Source: Dermacentor variabilis
Lineage: Eukaryota; Arthropoda; Arachnida; Ixodida; Ixodidae
Direction of reading: 5' to 3'
NCBI RefSeq assembly: GCF_050947875.1
Contig: NC_134574.1
Span: forward strand, 152,498,934 to 152,562,933
Length of the DNA stretch: 64,000 nucleotides
This document shows, in pieces, positions 20,431-30,237 of this stretch. Position numbers and translations under genes: made by a program. The stretch's first letter is position 1. Each line of letters starts with the position of its first letter. The notes under the pieces were generated by a model that saw only the letters and a list, made by a program, of their open reading frames with translations, was not told the origin of the DNA and ran no database searches.

Positions 20431-21690
20431 TGAGAAAAACGAGAACAAGGTAAAAGAGGCAGCCAACGTTTTGACTGGTGGACTTGTCTTTTTCAAGCCG
20501 ACATGTGCTTTCCTCTGCTGGTATATTAAGATAGGGCTCTTCAAAGGCGAGAGGGAGTGAGGCGGGTGGGTGAGGCAATGACCGAAGGTGTGTTAGCGGC
20601 AAGGAAGTAGAATTGAGAATAAAGGGCTGCTATGCACACGGCCGGTGACACGGCCGTATGTCAGCCGGCGTGTCAACGGCCGTATGCACACCAACCCTTT
20701 ATTAACTGCTACGCAGAAGGTCGGTGGGCTATCGTCTCTCAAAAGAAAAATATTAAAAGGAGCGGCAGGAAATAGTGCTCGTGAAAAAAATTAGACATTG
20801 AAGTAATGTATAAATAAAAAAAAGGGAGGGAACAAGAAAAAACATGCAACAACCAAATGAAAATAACTAAGTGTAGTTGCCTATAGCTTGAAATTTAGCA
20901 TAGCGAACAGATTTTAAAGTTCCATTAGGAACATTTACGCCTATTGGTTGCAATGTCTTCAACTTATGGATGATGTATGATTCTCAGTATTTTCTATCTC
21001 GTTCAGAACGGAAATTTGAATGTAAGATGTAGAGTTCTCAAAGTTATGTCCTGTTTGGCTGAAATGCTCTGCGACGGCTTTGGGGAGCTTTCTAGCTGCG
21101 AACGCGCGATGTCCGTTTAACCCGACGTCCAATAATTGTCCCGTTTCACCGATGTATTGTTTCTAACACAAGGAACATTCAAGCATATAAATGGCATTCT
21201 AACTTGCAAAATAAAGCTAGTTTACACTTCTTGTGTATAATAATTTGCGGTGCTTTTAATTTGAATGTCCCTTTGAAGGTGCCTGCAGCTTTTGCACCTG
21301 GGGCGACAACTTCCCTTTATTAAGGGGGAATGAAGTTGGCTGACTTTTGCGAGCACCAACATGTCCTTGAAGTTTCCGTTGCGGAGATAGGTAACCCTTG
21401 GTACATCCGGGGACGCTTTTCTCAGGCGCTCGTTACTTGATAATAGTGGGCAATAGTTTCATAAATTGTTGTTTATGTTTCGGACGGCATTCGAATAGTT
21501 TGTTATAAAGGCTCGCGGTATGTCATATTCTGGTGTAGGCTGTTTCTTAGCTAATTCCGACTGCTTCTCCAATCTTAACGCAATATCATAAGCTCTGTCG
21601 AAAGCAACTTGTGGATAGTTTCTTTCTGCAAGCGTTTCTTTGAGGTGATTTAGGTGGTAGATATAATCCTTGTCTTCCAAGTCATTTGAG
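20431..21690 (-). mobile_element. Penelope-like retroelement (PLE), 3' half with GIY-YIG endonuclease
   Basis: From about 21690 leftward the minus strand encodes an RT-thumb/linker region (ERNYPQVAFDRAYDIALRLE), then a cysteine cluster (CRPRCKSCRHL). The GIY-YIG signature follows (QYIGETGQ about 21140-21165, with GHRAFAARKLPKAVAEHF and QTGHNF). After a stop and frameshift comes LKTLQPIGVNVPNG near 20930. This is the order typical of endonuclease-bearing Penelope-like elements. The RT core is missing, and stops (for example just before KQYIG) show it is dead. Downstream (20462-20500) lies the hammerhead-like terminal motif. Confidence 0.8.
20462..20500 (-). ncRNA. Degenerate hammerhead-like motif at PLE end
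   Basis: The minus strand reads TTGAAAAAG, a stem-like GACAAGTCCACCAGTC, then AAAACGTTGGC. This aligns position by position with the better preserved motif at 6662-6700 (TTGACGA, stem, GAAACGTTGGC). The GAAA element is AAAA here and stem II has one mismatch, so no cleavage activity is expected. It sits downstream of the GIY-YIG coding part, where PLEs are known to carry hammerhead motifs. Confidence 0.4.
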
Positions 21691-21699
21691 TGACTCTAT

Positions 21700-22110
21700 T
21701 TGTGGAATATGTTCCAAGAGATATGAGTACTGGGTCGTTAGCGCTAAAACGAACGACAGCACACTTATTGGCATTCAGGTTTATGTTATATGTTGGATAC
21801 TGTCATACGCTTAATATATATGTAAGGTAACTAAAGCCGCATACTTTCCTTTTTTTTTTTTTGCGCCGGGCCATGTTAATGTGACTTTCAAGATCTACAT
21901 GCGCGTGCCACATTGAAAAACCAGGTCTAAATTCAATTTGACAGGGACTCAATAACTGATTTTCGTTAATAAATTTTTTAATACGCCCATGAAGCACACT
22001 TTCAATAAGTTTCACTATGTTTGATTTTAACGCCATGTGGCGTTATGTTGTCAATGGTATATCCTGCCCCTTGTTATTTATGTGCCGGAATAACGGGAAG
22101 ATTTGGCCTG
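21700..22110 (-). pseudogene. LINE reverse transcriptase fragment with internal deletion
   Basis: The minus-strand reading IVKLIESVLHGRIKKFINEN then EFRPGFSMWHAH resembles the K-L-x-E-x-x-x-x-x-R and GFRPGRSTxDHL motifs of LINE RT. After a poly-A-like frameshift, LHIY-stop-AYDSIQH resembles LDI-x-KAYDSV (motif A). Soon after, VRFSANDPVLIS resembles the segment after motif C, so the RT core between motif A and D is deleted. It is a dead remnant bordering the PLE. Confidence 0.5.
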
Positions 22111-22367
22111 GGCTTAACAGAACCCGTTATTTTTTTGGTTTGGGTCTCCACATTGGCATTCAGCCACCGGGACGCTTGCTGCATGATTCATAAGCTTCTT
22201 ACCGAATCCACCTGAATGTCCTGCAACATTCTTTTCCTCTTTGTGTACCTTTAAATTAACTATTATTCATTCGATCTCACTTTACTGTCTTTATTTTAAC
22301 AGCTAATTTGATATAATACAGCGCTAAGTCCATGGATGTTCGGCAACTTATTCATTATAAATGGGAA

Positions 22368-22371
22368 ATAT
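22368..22371. repeat. Target-site duplication ATAT, left (gypsy A)
   Basis: ATAT directly precedes the LTR start TGTCAC and recurs at 27825-27828. Confidence 0.75.
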
Positions 22372-22537
22372 TGTCACAGACAAAGCCACAAAAGACTTCG
22401 GTCGACGCTAGAGATCTTTTATATCTATCGCTGTCCTGGCACCTTCGTCGTTCTCTTCTTCTCGGAGCCACCCAACGTGCCTAGCATGTGGCACCGACTT
22501 GCACCGAGTGGCTGTCAGCTGTGTCGAGGTCGTGGCA
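22372..22537 (-). repeat. 3' LTR of gypsy A (166 bp)
   Basis: Base-for-base identical to 27659-27824 by eye. In element orientation it starts TGCCACGACC and ends TCTGTGACA. Confidence 0.95.
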
Positions 22538-22555
22538 TTACCCCCCTCCCTAGAA
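22538..22555 (-). other. Polypurine tract of gypsy A
   Basis: The minus strand reads AGGGAGGGGGGTAA directly before the 3' LTR, the expected second-strand primer. It overlaps no coding sequence; pol ends at 22652. Confidence 0.85.
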
Positions 22556-22651
22556 GCATCGTCTCGATGCGGAACATTGACGCACTGGAGATAGCGACGG
22601 TGATACGGTTAAGACAGACGTAGATGGTGAGAGAGGAGCGGAGCTTTGCGT

Positions 22652-25600
22652 TCAGCGGGAGTGGTATAACTTCAATCTAGAGACGTGAACGACATCGGAC
22701 AGGCCTGGGCGTCGGGGACGGCGAGTGGTGCCTTCTCCTTCAGGAATCACTTCGTATGTGACGTCGCCGAGTCGTTGAACGATCCTATAAGGTCCAAAGT
22801 AGCGGCGCAAAAGTTTCTCCGACCGACCACGCTGGCGGATCGGTGTCCACACCCATACTTTGTCACCGGGTTGATAAGTGACGTCGCGGTGACGAAGATT
22901 GTACCGGTTGGCGTCGTTGTGTTGTTGGTGGCGGATACGCATTCGTGCGAGCTGGCGTGCCTCTTCGGCACATCGAGCGAATTCCGCAGCATCAGTGGCA
23001 ACATTAGAACAGTAGGTGGGTAGAAGCATTGCGTCCAACGTTGTAACAGCTTCCCGGCCGTGTACTAAGCGAAAAGGGGTGAAGCCGGTAGTTTCTTGAA
23101 CGGCAGTATTATATGCAAACGTAACGTATGGGAGAACGTCGTCCCAGTTTTTGTGGTCGACGTCAACATACATGGAAATCATATCAGCGATCGTTTTGTT
23201 TAGCCTTTCTGTGAGCCCATTCGTCTGGGGATGGTAAGCAGTGGCTTTGCGGTGAACTGTACCACTGAGAAGCATGATATCTTCTGTGAGCTGCGCTGTA
23301 AATGCTGTGCCCCGGTCGGTTATAACCACTGTTGGAGCACCGTGGCGGAGTACGATACCATGTACAAAGAAGGTAGCAATATCATTAGCAGTGCCTCGTG
23401 GGAGTGCTCGGGTTTCAATGTAACGTGTAAGGTAGTCTGTGGCAACAGCAATCCAACGGTTACCAGCCTTCGACGTGGGGAATGGCCCAAGCAAATCTAT
23501 GCCAACCTGCTGAAAAGGGATCCGCGGAGGATCCACGGGATGGAGAAGGCCAGCCGGACGCGCGGGTGGTGTCTTGCGTCTCTGGCAGTCGCGGCATGTC
23601 CTCACGTATTGCTTTACGTCACGGCGAAGGTTAGGCCAGAAGTACTTTTGGCGTATGCGTGAAAACGTCCGTGCGAATCCCAAGTGGCCCGAAGATGGCT
23701 CGTCGTGAGTGGCCCGCAGGATATCGTCACGCAGTGAAGACGGCACTACAAGAAGGCAGGCGGTTGCAGTCGAGTGAAAACCCAGTTTGCAGAGAACGCC
23801 ATCTCGGAGAAAAAACGAGGATAATTTGCGGATGAACATACGAGGCGGCTCTGGTAGACGGTTCTCAAGGTAGTCGATGAGAGGCCGGAGTTCTGAATCA
23901 TCGCGCTGTTGCTTGCTGATGTCTGATACTGTGATAATGGACAGAAATGCGTCCTCTTCATCAAAGTCGTATGGCGACGGTTGAAGTGGAGCACGTGACA
24001 GGCAGTCGGCGTCGGTGTGTTTACGCCCGGACTTGAACGCTATCGTCATATCGTATTCTTGCAAGCGAAGACTCCAGCGTGCAAGACGGCCAGATGGATC
24101 CTTGAGATTGGCGAGCCAGCACAATGAATGGTGATCTGTCACAACTCGAAATGATCGGCCGTACAAATATGGTCGGAACTTAGCAATTGCCCACACAACG
24201 GCCAAGCATTCCTTCTCCGTAGTGGAATAGTTCCTTTCAGCTGGAGACAAAGTGCGGCTTGCGTACGCAATGACGCGCTCGGCTCCATCTTGCCACTGTA
24301 CGAGGACGGCACCAAGGCCAACGTTGCTGGCATCCGTGTGCAACTCGGTGTCACTGTCTTCGTCAAAGTGTCCTAGAACAGGAGGTGTGTGCAGACGTTT
24401 CTGGAGTTCACAGAAGGCCTCTTGTTGGTCCTGCTCCCAGACAAACGGAACATTATCCTTAGTCAACCGTTGCAACGGTTCGGCTATTCGTGAAAAGTTG
24501 GCCACGAAGCGTCGATAATATGCGCAAAGCCCTAGAAAACGGCGGAGTTCGTGTTTGTTCGAAGGTGTTGGAAACGAAGCAACAGCAATGGTTTTGTCGG
24601 GATCTGGTCGAATGCCCTCGTAGCTGACGACATGGCCTAAAAATTTGAGTTCGTCATACCCGAAATGGCATTTTTCAGGCTTTAAAGACAGGCCAGCAGT
24701 ACGAATTGCGTCTAGAACTGCGTGTAAGCGCTGGAGGTGCTGCTCAAAAGTTTCTGAAAAGACAACGATATCATCTAAATAGACAAGGCATGACTGCCAC
24801 TTGAGACCTGATAGAACCGTGTCCATCATGCGCTGAAAAGTAGCAGGCGCAGAGCACAATCCGAAAGGAAGGACCTTGAATTCGTAAAGTCCGTCAGGCG
24901 TAATAAATGCGGTTTTCTCACGGTCACGCTCATCAACCTCTATTTGCCAGTAGCCGCTGCGAAGGTCCATCGATGAGAAGTATCGAGCATTTCGAAGGCG
25001 GTCCAAAGAGTCGTCGATGCGGGGAAGGGGATAAACGTCCTTCTTCGTAACGTTGTTAAGCTTGCGATAGTCAACGCAAAAACGCAGTGTGCCGTCTTTC
25101 TTTTTCACCAGAACCACAGGTGACGCCCATGGACTGGTGGAGGGCTGTATGATATCGTCGGTAAGCATTTGTTGGACTTGATTTCGGATGGCGTCTTGCT
25201 CTTTACGAGAAACACGGTAAGCACGTTGGCGCACGGGTCTTTCATTGGGATTTGTAATAATTCTGTGTTTCGCAATAGGCGTTTGGTTGACCTTCGATGT
25301 TGAAGCGAAACAGTCCGCAAAAGACTGTAAAAGGCTTCGAATGCTAGCCTGTTGTTGACCCGATAATTTAGAATTCACATCAATATTGCTGTTGGCTGGT
25401 ACGTCACAGTTAGAATCTCCATCAGTTTGCCCTACTGTTAAACAAGCGGGAAAATCACTGACTGGCTCCAAATAGGCGATGGCAGTCCGTGGGGCGAAGT
25501 GCTGGTATTCACGACTGAAATTGGTCACTAAAATCTGAGCAGTCCGTGACGACAGCTGCAAGATGCCGCGGGCTACGCAAACTTGTCGAGCCAACAAGAC

Positions 25601-26239
25601 TGACAGATTGCCTTCAGCGATTCCGAGATGGGGAGGATCATCGTCTGTTTCTACGGTGATCAACGCAGTACTCCGAGGTGGTAAAGTAGCACAGTCACCC
25701 GAAACGCGTAACACCGTGGACTGTGGGTGGTAGTCGTCCGAAATAGTTGCGTGTTCGCTGGAAAATGTGACAAGCAACTCGCGAAGGTTTATGATTGCGC
25801 CGTACTCCCGAAGAAAGTCCATGCCGAGTATGACCTGCCTAGAGCACTCTTCCAGTATAATAAATGAACCGACAAATGTGACCTCACGAATTTGTACCCT
25901 CGCAGTGCATTTGCCGATCGGCGTGAGGACATGACCGCCGGCTGTACGGAGCTTAGGTCCTGGCCACGGTGTCGTCACCTTGCGAAGTGCCGTAACCAGT
26001 TGTCCGCTCATAACAGAATAATCGGCGCCAGTATCGACAAGAGCGGTTACCGGGTGGTTATCGACAGAAACGAGTATGTCGGCTGAAACAGGCTCACGGT
26101 TTTCGAAGGAAGGTGTCGAAGGTACGCAGTCGTCGTTGTCTTCGTCGTTATCGTCGTCGTCGGGGTGTCGCAGCGGAGGATCTTTCGAAGTGCGTTGGAC
26201 AGCGGCCCCACCTCCGGAGGTCGCTGTTCTCAGTTTCCC
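22652..26239 (-). CDS. pol: Gypsy A Pol (protease, reverse transcriptase, RNase H, integrase)
   Basis: Pol is read by -1 frameshift from gag at about 26233-26239 and stays open for about 1195 codons; an ATG at 26011 lies within the protease. The protease has LVDTGADYSVM (DTGA at about 26035) and ILGMDFLREYG. The RT has FCVDYRKLNN, LPFGLCSAPATFQ and the catalytic YLDD (about 24770-24785). RNase H has LHTDASNVGLGAVL. Integrase has an HHCC zinc domain (H in SSGHLGF, CRDCQRRK) and a DDE core (GIDLLGPFP, VITDRGTAF, HPQTNGLTERLNK). The C-terminal part has the GPY/F-type module (KLLRRYFGPYRIV) and no chromodomain. It replicates and integrates the element. Confidence 0.94.
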   Translation of the reverse strand, partial: GKLRTATSGGGAAVQRTSKDPPLRHPDDDDNDEDNDDCVPSTPSFENREPVSADILVSVDNHPVTALVDTGADYSVMSGQLVTALRKVTTPWPGPKLRTAGGHVLTPIGKCTARVQIREVTFVGSFIILEECSRQVILGMDFLREYGAIINLRELLVTFSSEHATISDDYHPQSTVLRVSGDCATLPPRSTALITVETDDDPPHLGIAEGNLSVLLARQVCVARGILQLSSRTAQILVTNFSREYQHFAPRTAIAYLEPVSDFPACLTVGQTDGDSNCDVPANSNIDVNSKLSGQQQASIRSLLQSFADCFASTSKVNQTPIAKHRIITNPNERPVRQRAYRVSRKEQDAIRNQVQQMLTDDIIQPSTSPWASPVVLVKKKDGTLRFCVDYRKLNNVTKKDVYPLPRIDDSLDRLRNARYFSSMDLRSGYWQIEVDERDREKTAFITPDGLYEFKVLPFGLCSAPATFQRMMDTVLSGLKWQSCLVYLDDIVVFSETFEQHLQRLHAVLDAIRTAGLSLKPEKCHFGYDELKFLGHVVSYEGIRPDPDKTIAVASFPTPSNKHELRRFLGLCAYYRRFVANFSRIAEPLQRLTKDNVPFVWEQDQQEAFCELQKRLHTPPVLGHFDEDSDTELHTDASNVGLGAVLVQWQDGAERVIAYASRTLSPAERNYSTTEKECLAVVWAIAKFRPYLYGRSFRVVTDHHSLCWLANLKDPSGRLARWSLRLQEYDMTIAFKSGRKHTDADCLSRAPLQPSPYDFDEEDAFLSIITVSDISKQQRDDSELRPLIDYLENRLPEPPRMFIRKLSSFFLRDGVLCKLGFHSTATACLLVVPSSLRDDILRATHDEPSSGHLGFARTFSRIRQKYFWPNLRRDVKQYVRTCRDCQRRKTPPARPAGLLHPVDPPRIPFQQVGIDLLGPFPTSKAGNRWIAVATDYLTRYIETRALPRGTANDIATFFVHGIVLRHGAPTVVITDRGTAFTAQLTEDIMLLSGTVHRKATAYHPQTNGLTERLNKTIADMISMYVDVDHKNWDDVLPYVTFAYNTAVQETTGFTPFRLVHGREAVTTLDAMLLPTYCSNVATDAAEFARCAEEARQLARMRIRHQQHNDANRYNLRHRDVTYQPGDKVWVWTPIRQRGRSEKLLRRYFGPYRIVQRLGDVTYEVIPEGEGTTRRPRRPGLSDVVHVSRLKLYHSR

Positions 26240-27630
26240 CGACTTGGGCTCGTGGGCCGGTTGCCCATGGAAGCGGAGAACGTAGTGTAGCGGCTAGGTG
26301 ACGCCGATCGTCGAGGAGGTGGTGATCGTGACTGGCGCCTCTGCGGAGACGGAGATCGGGTCGTTGGCAGGGACTGTTCAACCGGTGGGAACTGCGCGTA
26401 CGGCGACGAAGGTTGACTGGCCAGATATTGCTGGATTTCTCTCGGACGCTCTCCCTCACGTGGGCGACGAGCGCCGGGGTGATAGCCCTGGAGTCCAATT
26501 CTTCGGTAGTAGCAGGCACGGTACAAGTGGCCCGCTTCGCCACAGTGGAAGCAGAGTGGCTGATAGTCAGGTGTGCGCCACACGTCTGACTTTCGCGTAT
26601 TGATTCGGGGGCTCGTGGACCCGTACATATTTGTACGTGAACCTTGGCCCTGGAAGTGGCACAGCGGTTCTTCAGAAGAAGGCGGGTTACGGTGGTTCCC
26701 GGGTTGCGCAGGTAGCCTCACTGCTTGCGCATAAGTCAGTACGGGGGCGGCTTCAGGTCTGGTTTGCACGAATGGCTGTGCTGCCTGGCGAACTTCTTCG
26801 CGGACGATATCTGTGAGGGATGTTACGGTCGGTTGAAATCGCACTCCCTGTAGCCGGTCGAGCTCCTCACGCACGACACTACGCACAAGCTCTCGAAGCG
26901 CATCGGTGTCATAGGGTAACGAGAGAGAAGATGCTGATCCCAGGTTGATTTGGCGATCGTAGACCGAGGAGCGTTGTTGAAGGGCTCGCTCCATTGTTGT
27001 CGCCTCACTGACGAACTCAGCTACTGTAGCTGGAGGCCTTCGCATCAGTCCAGCAAACAGCTGTTCTTTTACCGCACGCATCAGTAGGCGTACTTTCTTC
27101 GCTTCTGTCATGCCAGGGTCAGCACGCTTGAAAAGCCGCGACATGTCTTCTACGAACATGGCTACGCTTTCGTTCGGCCTTTGAACCCTATTCTGAAGGG
27201 CTTGCTCTGCTCGCTCTTTTCTTGCGGGGCTGCTGTACGTATCGCGTATCTGCCGTTGAAATTCTTGCCAGGTGGTGATGGATGGCTCGTGGTTAGCGAA
27301 CCATGTTCGGGCAGAGTCCTCTAGGGCGAAGTACACGTTCCTTAACTTTTTCTGCTCGTCCCAATAATTGACGTCAGCCACACGATCGAAGTCGTCGAGC
27401 CAGTCTTCCACGTCCTCAAAAGGCTCACCATGGAACGGCCGCGGCCAGCGTGGGGTGTGGAGAACCAGCGACGCAGGAGGCTGTCCCGTACCGTACGTCT
27501 CCTGTGTCTGGCTTGCGGTTGTGGTGGACATCCTCGGCAGATCTTGCAGGCCGTATTCCGGAGGCAGTCTTTGAAGCCGTCGGCTTTTGCGTAGGTTGTC
27601 CGCTCCCTGTTCCTGGGGGTCAGAGTACAT
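26230..27630 (-). CDS. gag: Gypsy A Gag
   Basis: Open for 466 residues from ATG 27630. The N-terminal part is basic (LRKSRRLQRLPP). The middle is the retrotransposon-gag region (about residues 55-210) with PFHGEPFEDVEDWLDDFDR, YFALEDSARTWF and FVEDMSRLFKRADPGM. A nucleocapsid knuckle CFHCGEAGHLYRAC (CX2CX4HX4C) is at about residue 358. An RS/SP-rich tail (SPSPQRRQSRSPPPRRSASP) ends the protein. Gag assembles the virus-like particle and packages element RNA. The stop at 26230-26232 directly follows the frameshift heptamer. The start ATG lies 29 nt after the LTR, so the leader is very short; no other ATG fits better. Confidence 0.93.
   Translation of the reverse strand: MYSDPQEQGADNLRKSRRLQRLPPEYGLQDLPRMSTTTASQTQETYGTGQPPASLVLHTPRWPRPFHGEPFEDVEDWLDDFDRVADVNYWDEQKKLRNVYFALEDSARTWFANHEPSITTWQEFQRQIRDTYSSPARKERAEQALQNRVQRPNESVAMFVEDMSRLFKRADPGMTEAKKVRLLMRAVKEQLFAGLMRRPPATVAEFVSEATTMERALQQRSSVYDRQINLGSASSLSLPYDTDALRELVRSVVREELDRLQGVRFQPTVTSLTDIVREEVRQAAQPFVQTRPEAAPVLTYAQAVRLPAQPGNHRNPPSSEEPLCHFQGQGSRTNMYGSTSPRINTRKSDVWRTPDYQPLCFHCGEAGHLYRACYYRRIGLQGYHPGARRPREGERPREIQQYLASQPSSPYAQFPPVEQSLPTTRSPSPQRRQSRSPPPRRSASPSRYTTFSASMGNRPTSPSRGN
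26233..26239 (-). promoter_or_regulatory. -1 ribosomal frameshift site GGGAAAC at gag stop
   Basis: In gag frame the minus strand reads CGG GGA AAC TGA. The heptamer G GGA AAC fits X XXY YYZ and is a slippery sequence known from retroviruses. Pol is open in exactly the -1 frame from this point. About 8 nt after the stop lies a strong stem (AGCG ACCTCC / GGAGGT with CGCT), a plausible stimulator. Confidence 0.85.
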
Positions 27631-27639
27631 AGACGCGTA

Positions 27640-27658
27640 CCCCGCACCTCCACCAGTT
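27640..27658 (-). other. Primer-binding site of gypsy A
   Basis: Three nt after the 5' LTR the minus strand reads TGGTGGAGGTGCGGGG; the TGG start matches a tRNA CCA end. I could not assign the tRNA. Gypsy C has TGGTGAACGTGTGGG at the same place. Confidence 0.65.
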
Positions 27659-27824
27659 TGTCACAGACAAAGCCACAAAAGACTTCGGTCGACGCTAGAG
27701 ATCTTTTATATCTATCGCTGTCCTGGCACCTTCGTCGTTCTCTTCTTCTCGGAGCCACCCAACGTGCCTAGCATGTGGCACCGACTTGCACCGAGTGGCT
27801 GTCAGCTGTGTCGAGGTCGTGGCA
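27659..27824 (-). repeat. 5' LTR of gypsy A (166 bp)
   Basis: Identical to 22372-22537. It is short for a gypsy LTR and contains one TATA-type box. Confidence 0.95.
27703..27710 (-). promoter_or_regulatory. TATA-like box in 5' LTR of gypsy A
   Basis: TATAAAAG on the minus strand, about 115 nt into the 5' LTR and upstream of gag, suitable for RNA polymerase II start. No experimental support. Confidence 0.5.
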
Positions 27825-27828
27825 ATAT
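27825..27828. repeat. Target-site duplication ATAT, right (gypsy A)
   Basis: ATAT, as at 22368-22371. Confidence 0.75.
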
Positions 27829-30237
27829 GCATCCATTTCCTGGCCATTTCCCCATAGTGGATAGGAGCCATGTACGTGATAGGAAACAACAGCAGCAGCT
27901 TGCGGGTCAGCCTCGTACACGACACTTAAAGGGCATGGTTAGTTGCCCAAAATCAGTAGCGCAACCACACATTCACCGCAACGTCTAGCGCACACAGCAC
28001 ACGCTGAGGGGGGCAGAGGTATCGCCATGCCACGAAAGAGGTCTTCCCAACCCAACGTCTTGTCGTCTACTGCCGGACGCCGAAAAGTGATGCCGGAGAC
28101 GTAACTTATGTGATGTGACCTAACGAACGACGCTTGTGACGTAATGCGCCAGGCAAGCAGGCTTTCAGTAATGTCTAGGAGGTGTTGGCTCCCTCGACGG
28201 CCAGAAAGCCTGTTTGACATGAACGGCGATTTCTGCACTGTTCTCTTATGCATGAGTATGAGTAGATATTGTTGTATGACTTGCTGTTACGATTATTCAA
28301 TGCAATAATCAGCACCAAGTTGCATGCAGAAAGAAAGTCACCGGAATTTTTTAATAATAATGCGCCATCCGGCGGATTGGTCCATAGAGGGATTAAGTAG
28401 CGCTAAGGGGACATGAAAAAAAACTGCAAGATTGGTGAAACTTCGCGTTCCTGTAGATGCGTATTTACTGGGCATTATCGGTAAAAATTGCCGGCGTCTT
28501 TGCATTGCAGTGAAATACAATCGCCCGTTTAATTGAGTTCTTTTTTCATCGGTGCAGCTGGCAGGCCTGTCGAGTCTCTGCGATAAGCTGCCTTAATGAA
28601 ACAGCTACACACTTGCGAGACCAGGCAGAATCACAGCCGAATTTACAGCGAAGCCGTTTCTTTCAAGCAGTTGCGTTAACATTTTCAATTACCAAATAAA
28701 GCTCACTTTAAAGTTTTGCTGGAATATCACTCATGGCACAAACTCATTTCACGCAAATTTAACCTGGGTATCCGTGATCAACCGATACCTTCAAACCGCC
28801 CGCAGATCCCCCGTTATGAGAAAACTAATTTTTGAAGCGTGAACTCTGCAGCACATTTGACTTCTAGGAACAGTGCGCAAGCATACTGGTTTCACAAAAT
28901 ACGCATCTAATGCTCTCGAACACTTCCATAAGCAATGTTCTACAAAAACTGTCATTTACCTACGTAGTTTAAATTTTAGCCGTACTTCACTCAGAACATC
29001 ACAGTCAAATATAACCAAAATGCTTTGTTCATTTTGTTCACCGAGGAGATTGGAAAATTCAAGTGCACACCCAGTACAACGCATTATAACAGAGAAAAAT
29101 GCGAGTGTAAAATATGTATTTCCAAAACACTTAAGTAACTTGCGCACTTCAAGCTTTTGGTATGCGTACCTTACTCATAACAAGGCAAGCATTCACTCCA
29201 AAAAAATTACTGATGGCTCCTTTGGCTCTCCAGGAACAAATAGATAGCTTTCTAAGCCTTTTCTATAGCAACGAAATGAGGTAAGAGCAATCTTAACTTA
29301 GGCCCTAATAAAGCTACATCTCTTCCTTTCTTCTTCTCTCCCATCTTCTACGCTCGCGGCGTTCCGATGGCAGCGGAATGCAAAAACCGCTCACCCACTG
29401 TCCTTTGGGGGCTCACCAGGGTGGTTGGTCGCTAAGATCATCAAGTGGTAAAAATATTCCGCAGCCCCCTACTGCATGACGTCCCTCCTAAGCCTCTGTG
29501 CAGTTTCAGGACTTCAAAAGCCCACGATTCACTTTGCCACCCCACCTGCTTCCTTTCTAGTGAGGCTAAGAAGGTCCCACATGTTCTAGAGACTGACTTC
29601 TTTAACCGTAATGTAATTAATTGTAATTACATTGCGTGTAATTACATGTAATTTCTTTCACCTCCATTTCCTAAACATAGAGGGTAAAGACACCCCTTTC
29701 GCGGCGGCGCAACATTGCTGCGCCGCTCTTGGTTGGGTGTAATTAAAAAGCGTTTAGCTATCGTGGGGACCAATCCGCGATTCATTCGCGCCCATTCCTT
29801 CTAGTGGGCCAAAACGAGTGTACTCCAAAAGCGTGGTAAAACTTCGCACTGGTGGTACCCTGCGGTACCACGCGGTGGTACTTCATCATGGCATGCTAGG
29901 GAGTGGAGCGTTCTCACATTGTTCCTTCATGGCTGCTGGCGTTTTGAGATGCCCCTACTAAGAAGCTGCGCCCCTGGCCGAAGACGCAGGCACTGCCGTT
30001 TGATACACTACACATGTTCCGAACTGGTCTTTCAAGAAGAGGCGCTTGAAGTACGGGTTGGCTCTCGCATATCGGGTAAGGTAACGCGGTAAGTGGACGC
30101 GCCATACGTTACACATAGTGCCACTTAGTACCATGAGTAGCCTCCTCCCAATGCATGCTAAACGCATTCTTGAATGGCAGCTGGGCTTTGGCTCTTCATA
30201 ACTCTTCGCAACTGTTTAGTCGCTCTCGTCGAAATAT
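27829..30237. other. No recognised gene
   Basis: Mostly AT-rich. An AT palindrome-rich patch (29600-29650, repeated GTAATTACAT) and a small GC hairpin (GCGGCGCA...TGCGCCGC near 29702-29724) are present. Open readings (up to 124 codons) show no motifs. Confidence 0.4.

Larger units (their letters stand above)
22372..27824 (-). mobile_element. Intact Ty3/gypsy LTR retrotransposon A (5.45 kb)
   Basis: It has identical 166-bp LTRs beginning TG and ending CA, a 4-bp ATAT duplication and a primer-binding-type sequence after the 5' LTR. An open gag (27630-26230) is followed by pol in the -1 frame (to 22652) with protease, RT, RNase H and integrase. A purine tract precedes the 3' LTR. I see no stop or shift within gag or pol. 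LTR identity and open frames point to a very recent insertion that could still be mobile. No envelope ORF is present. The related copies B and C in this window are decayed. Confidence 0.95.

Noticed and set aside
22652..23662. Plus-strand open readings opposite gypsy A pol
   Set aside because: They are shadows of the intact minus-strand pol frame.
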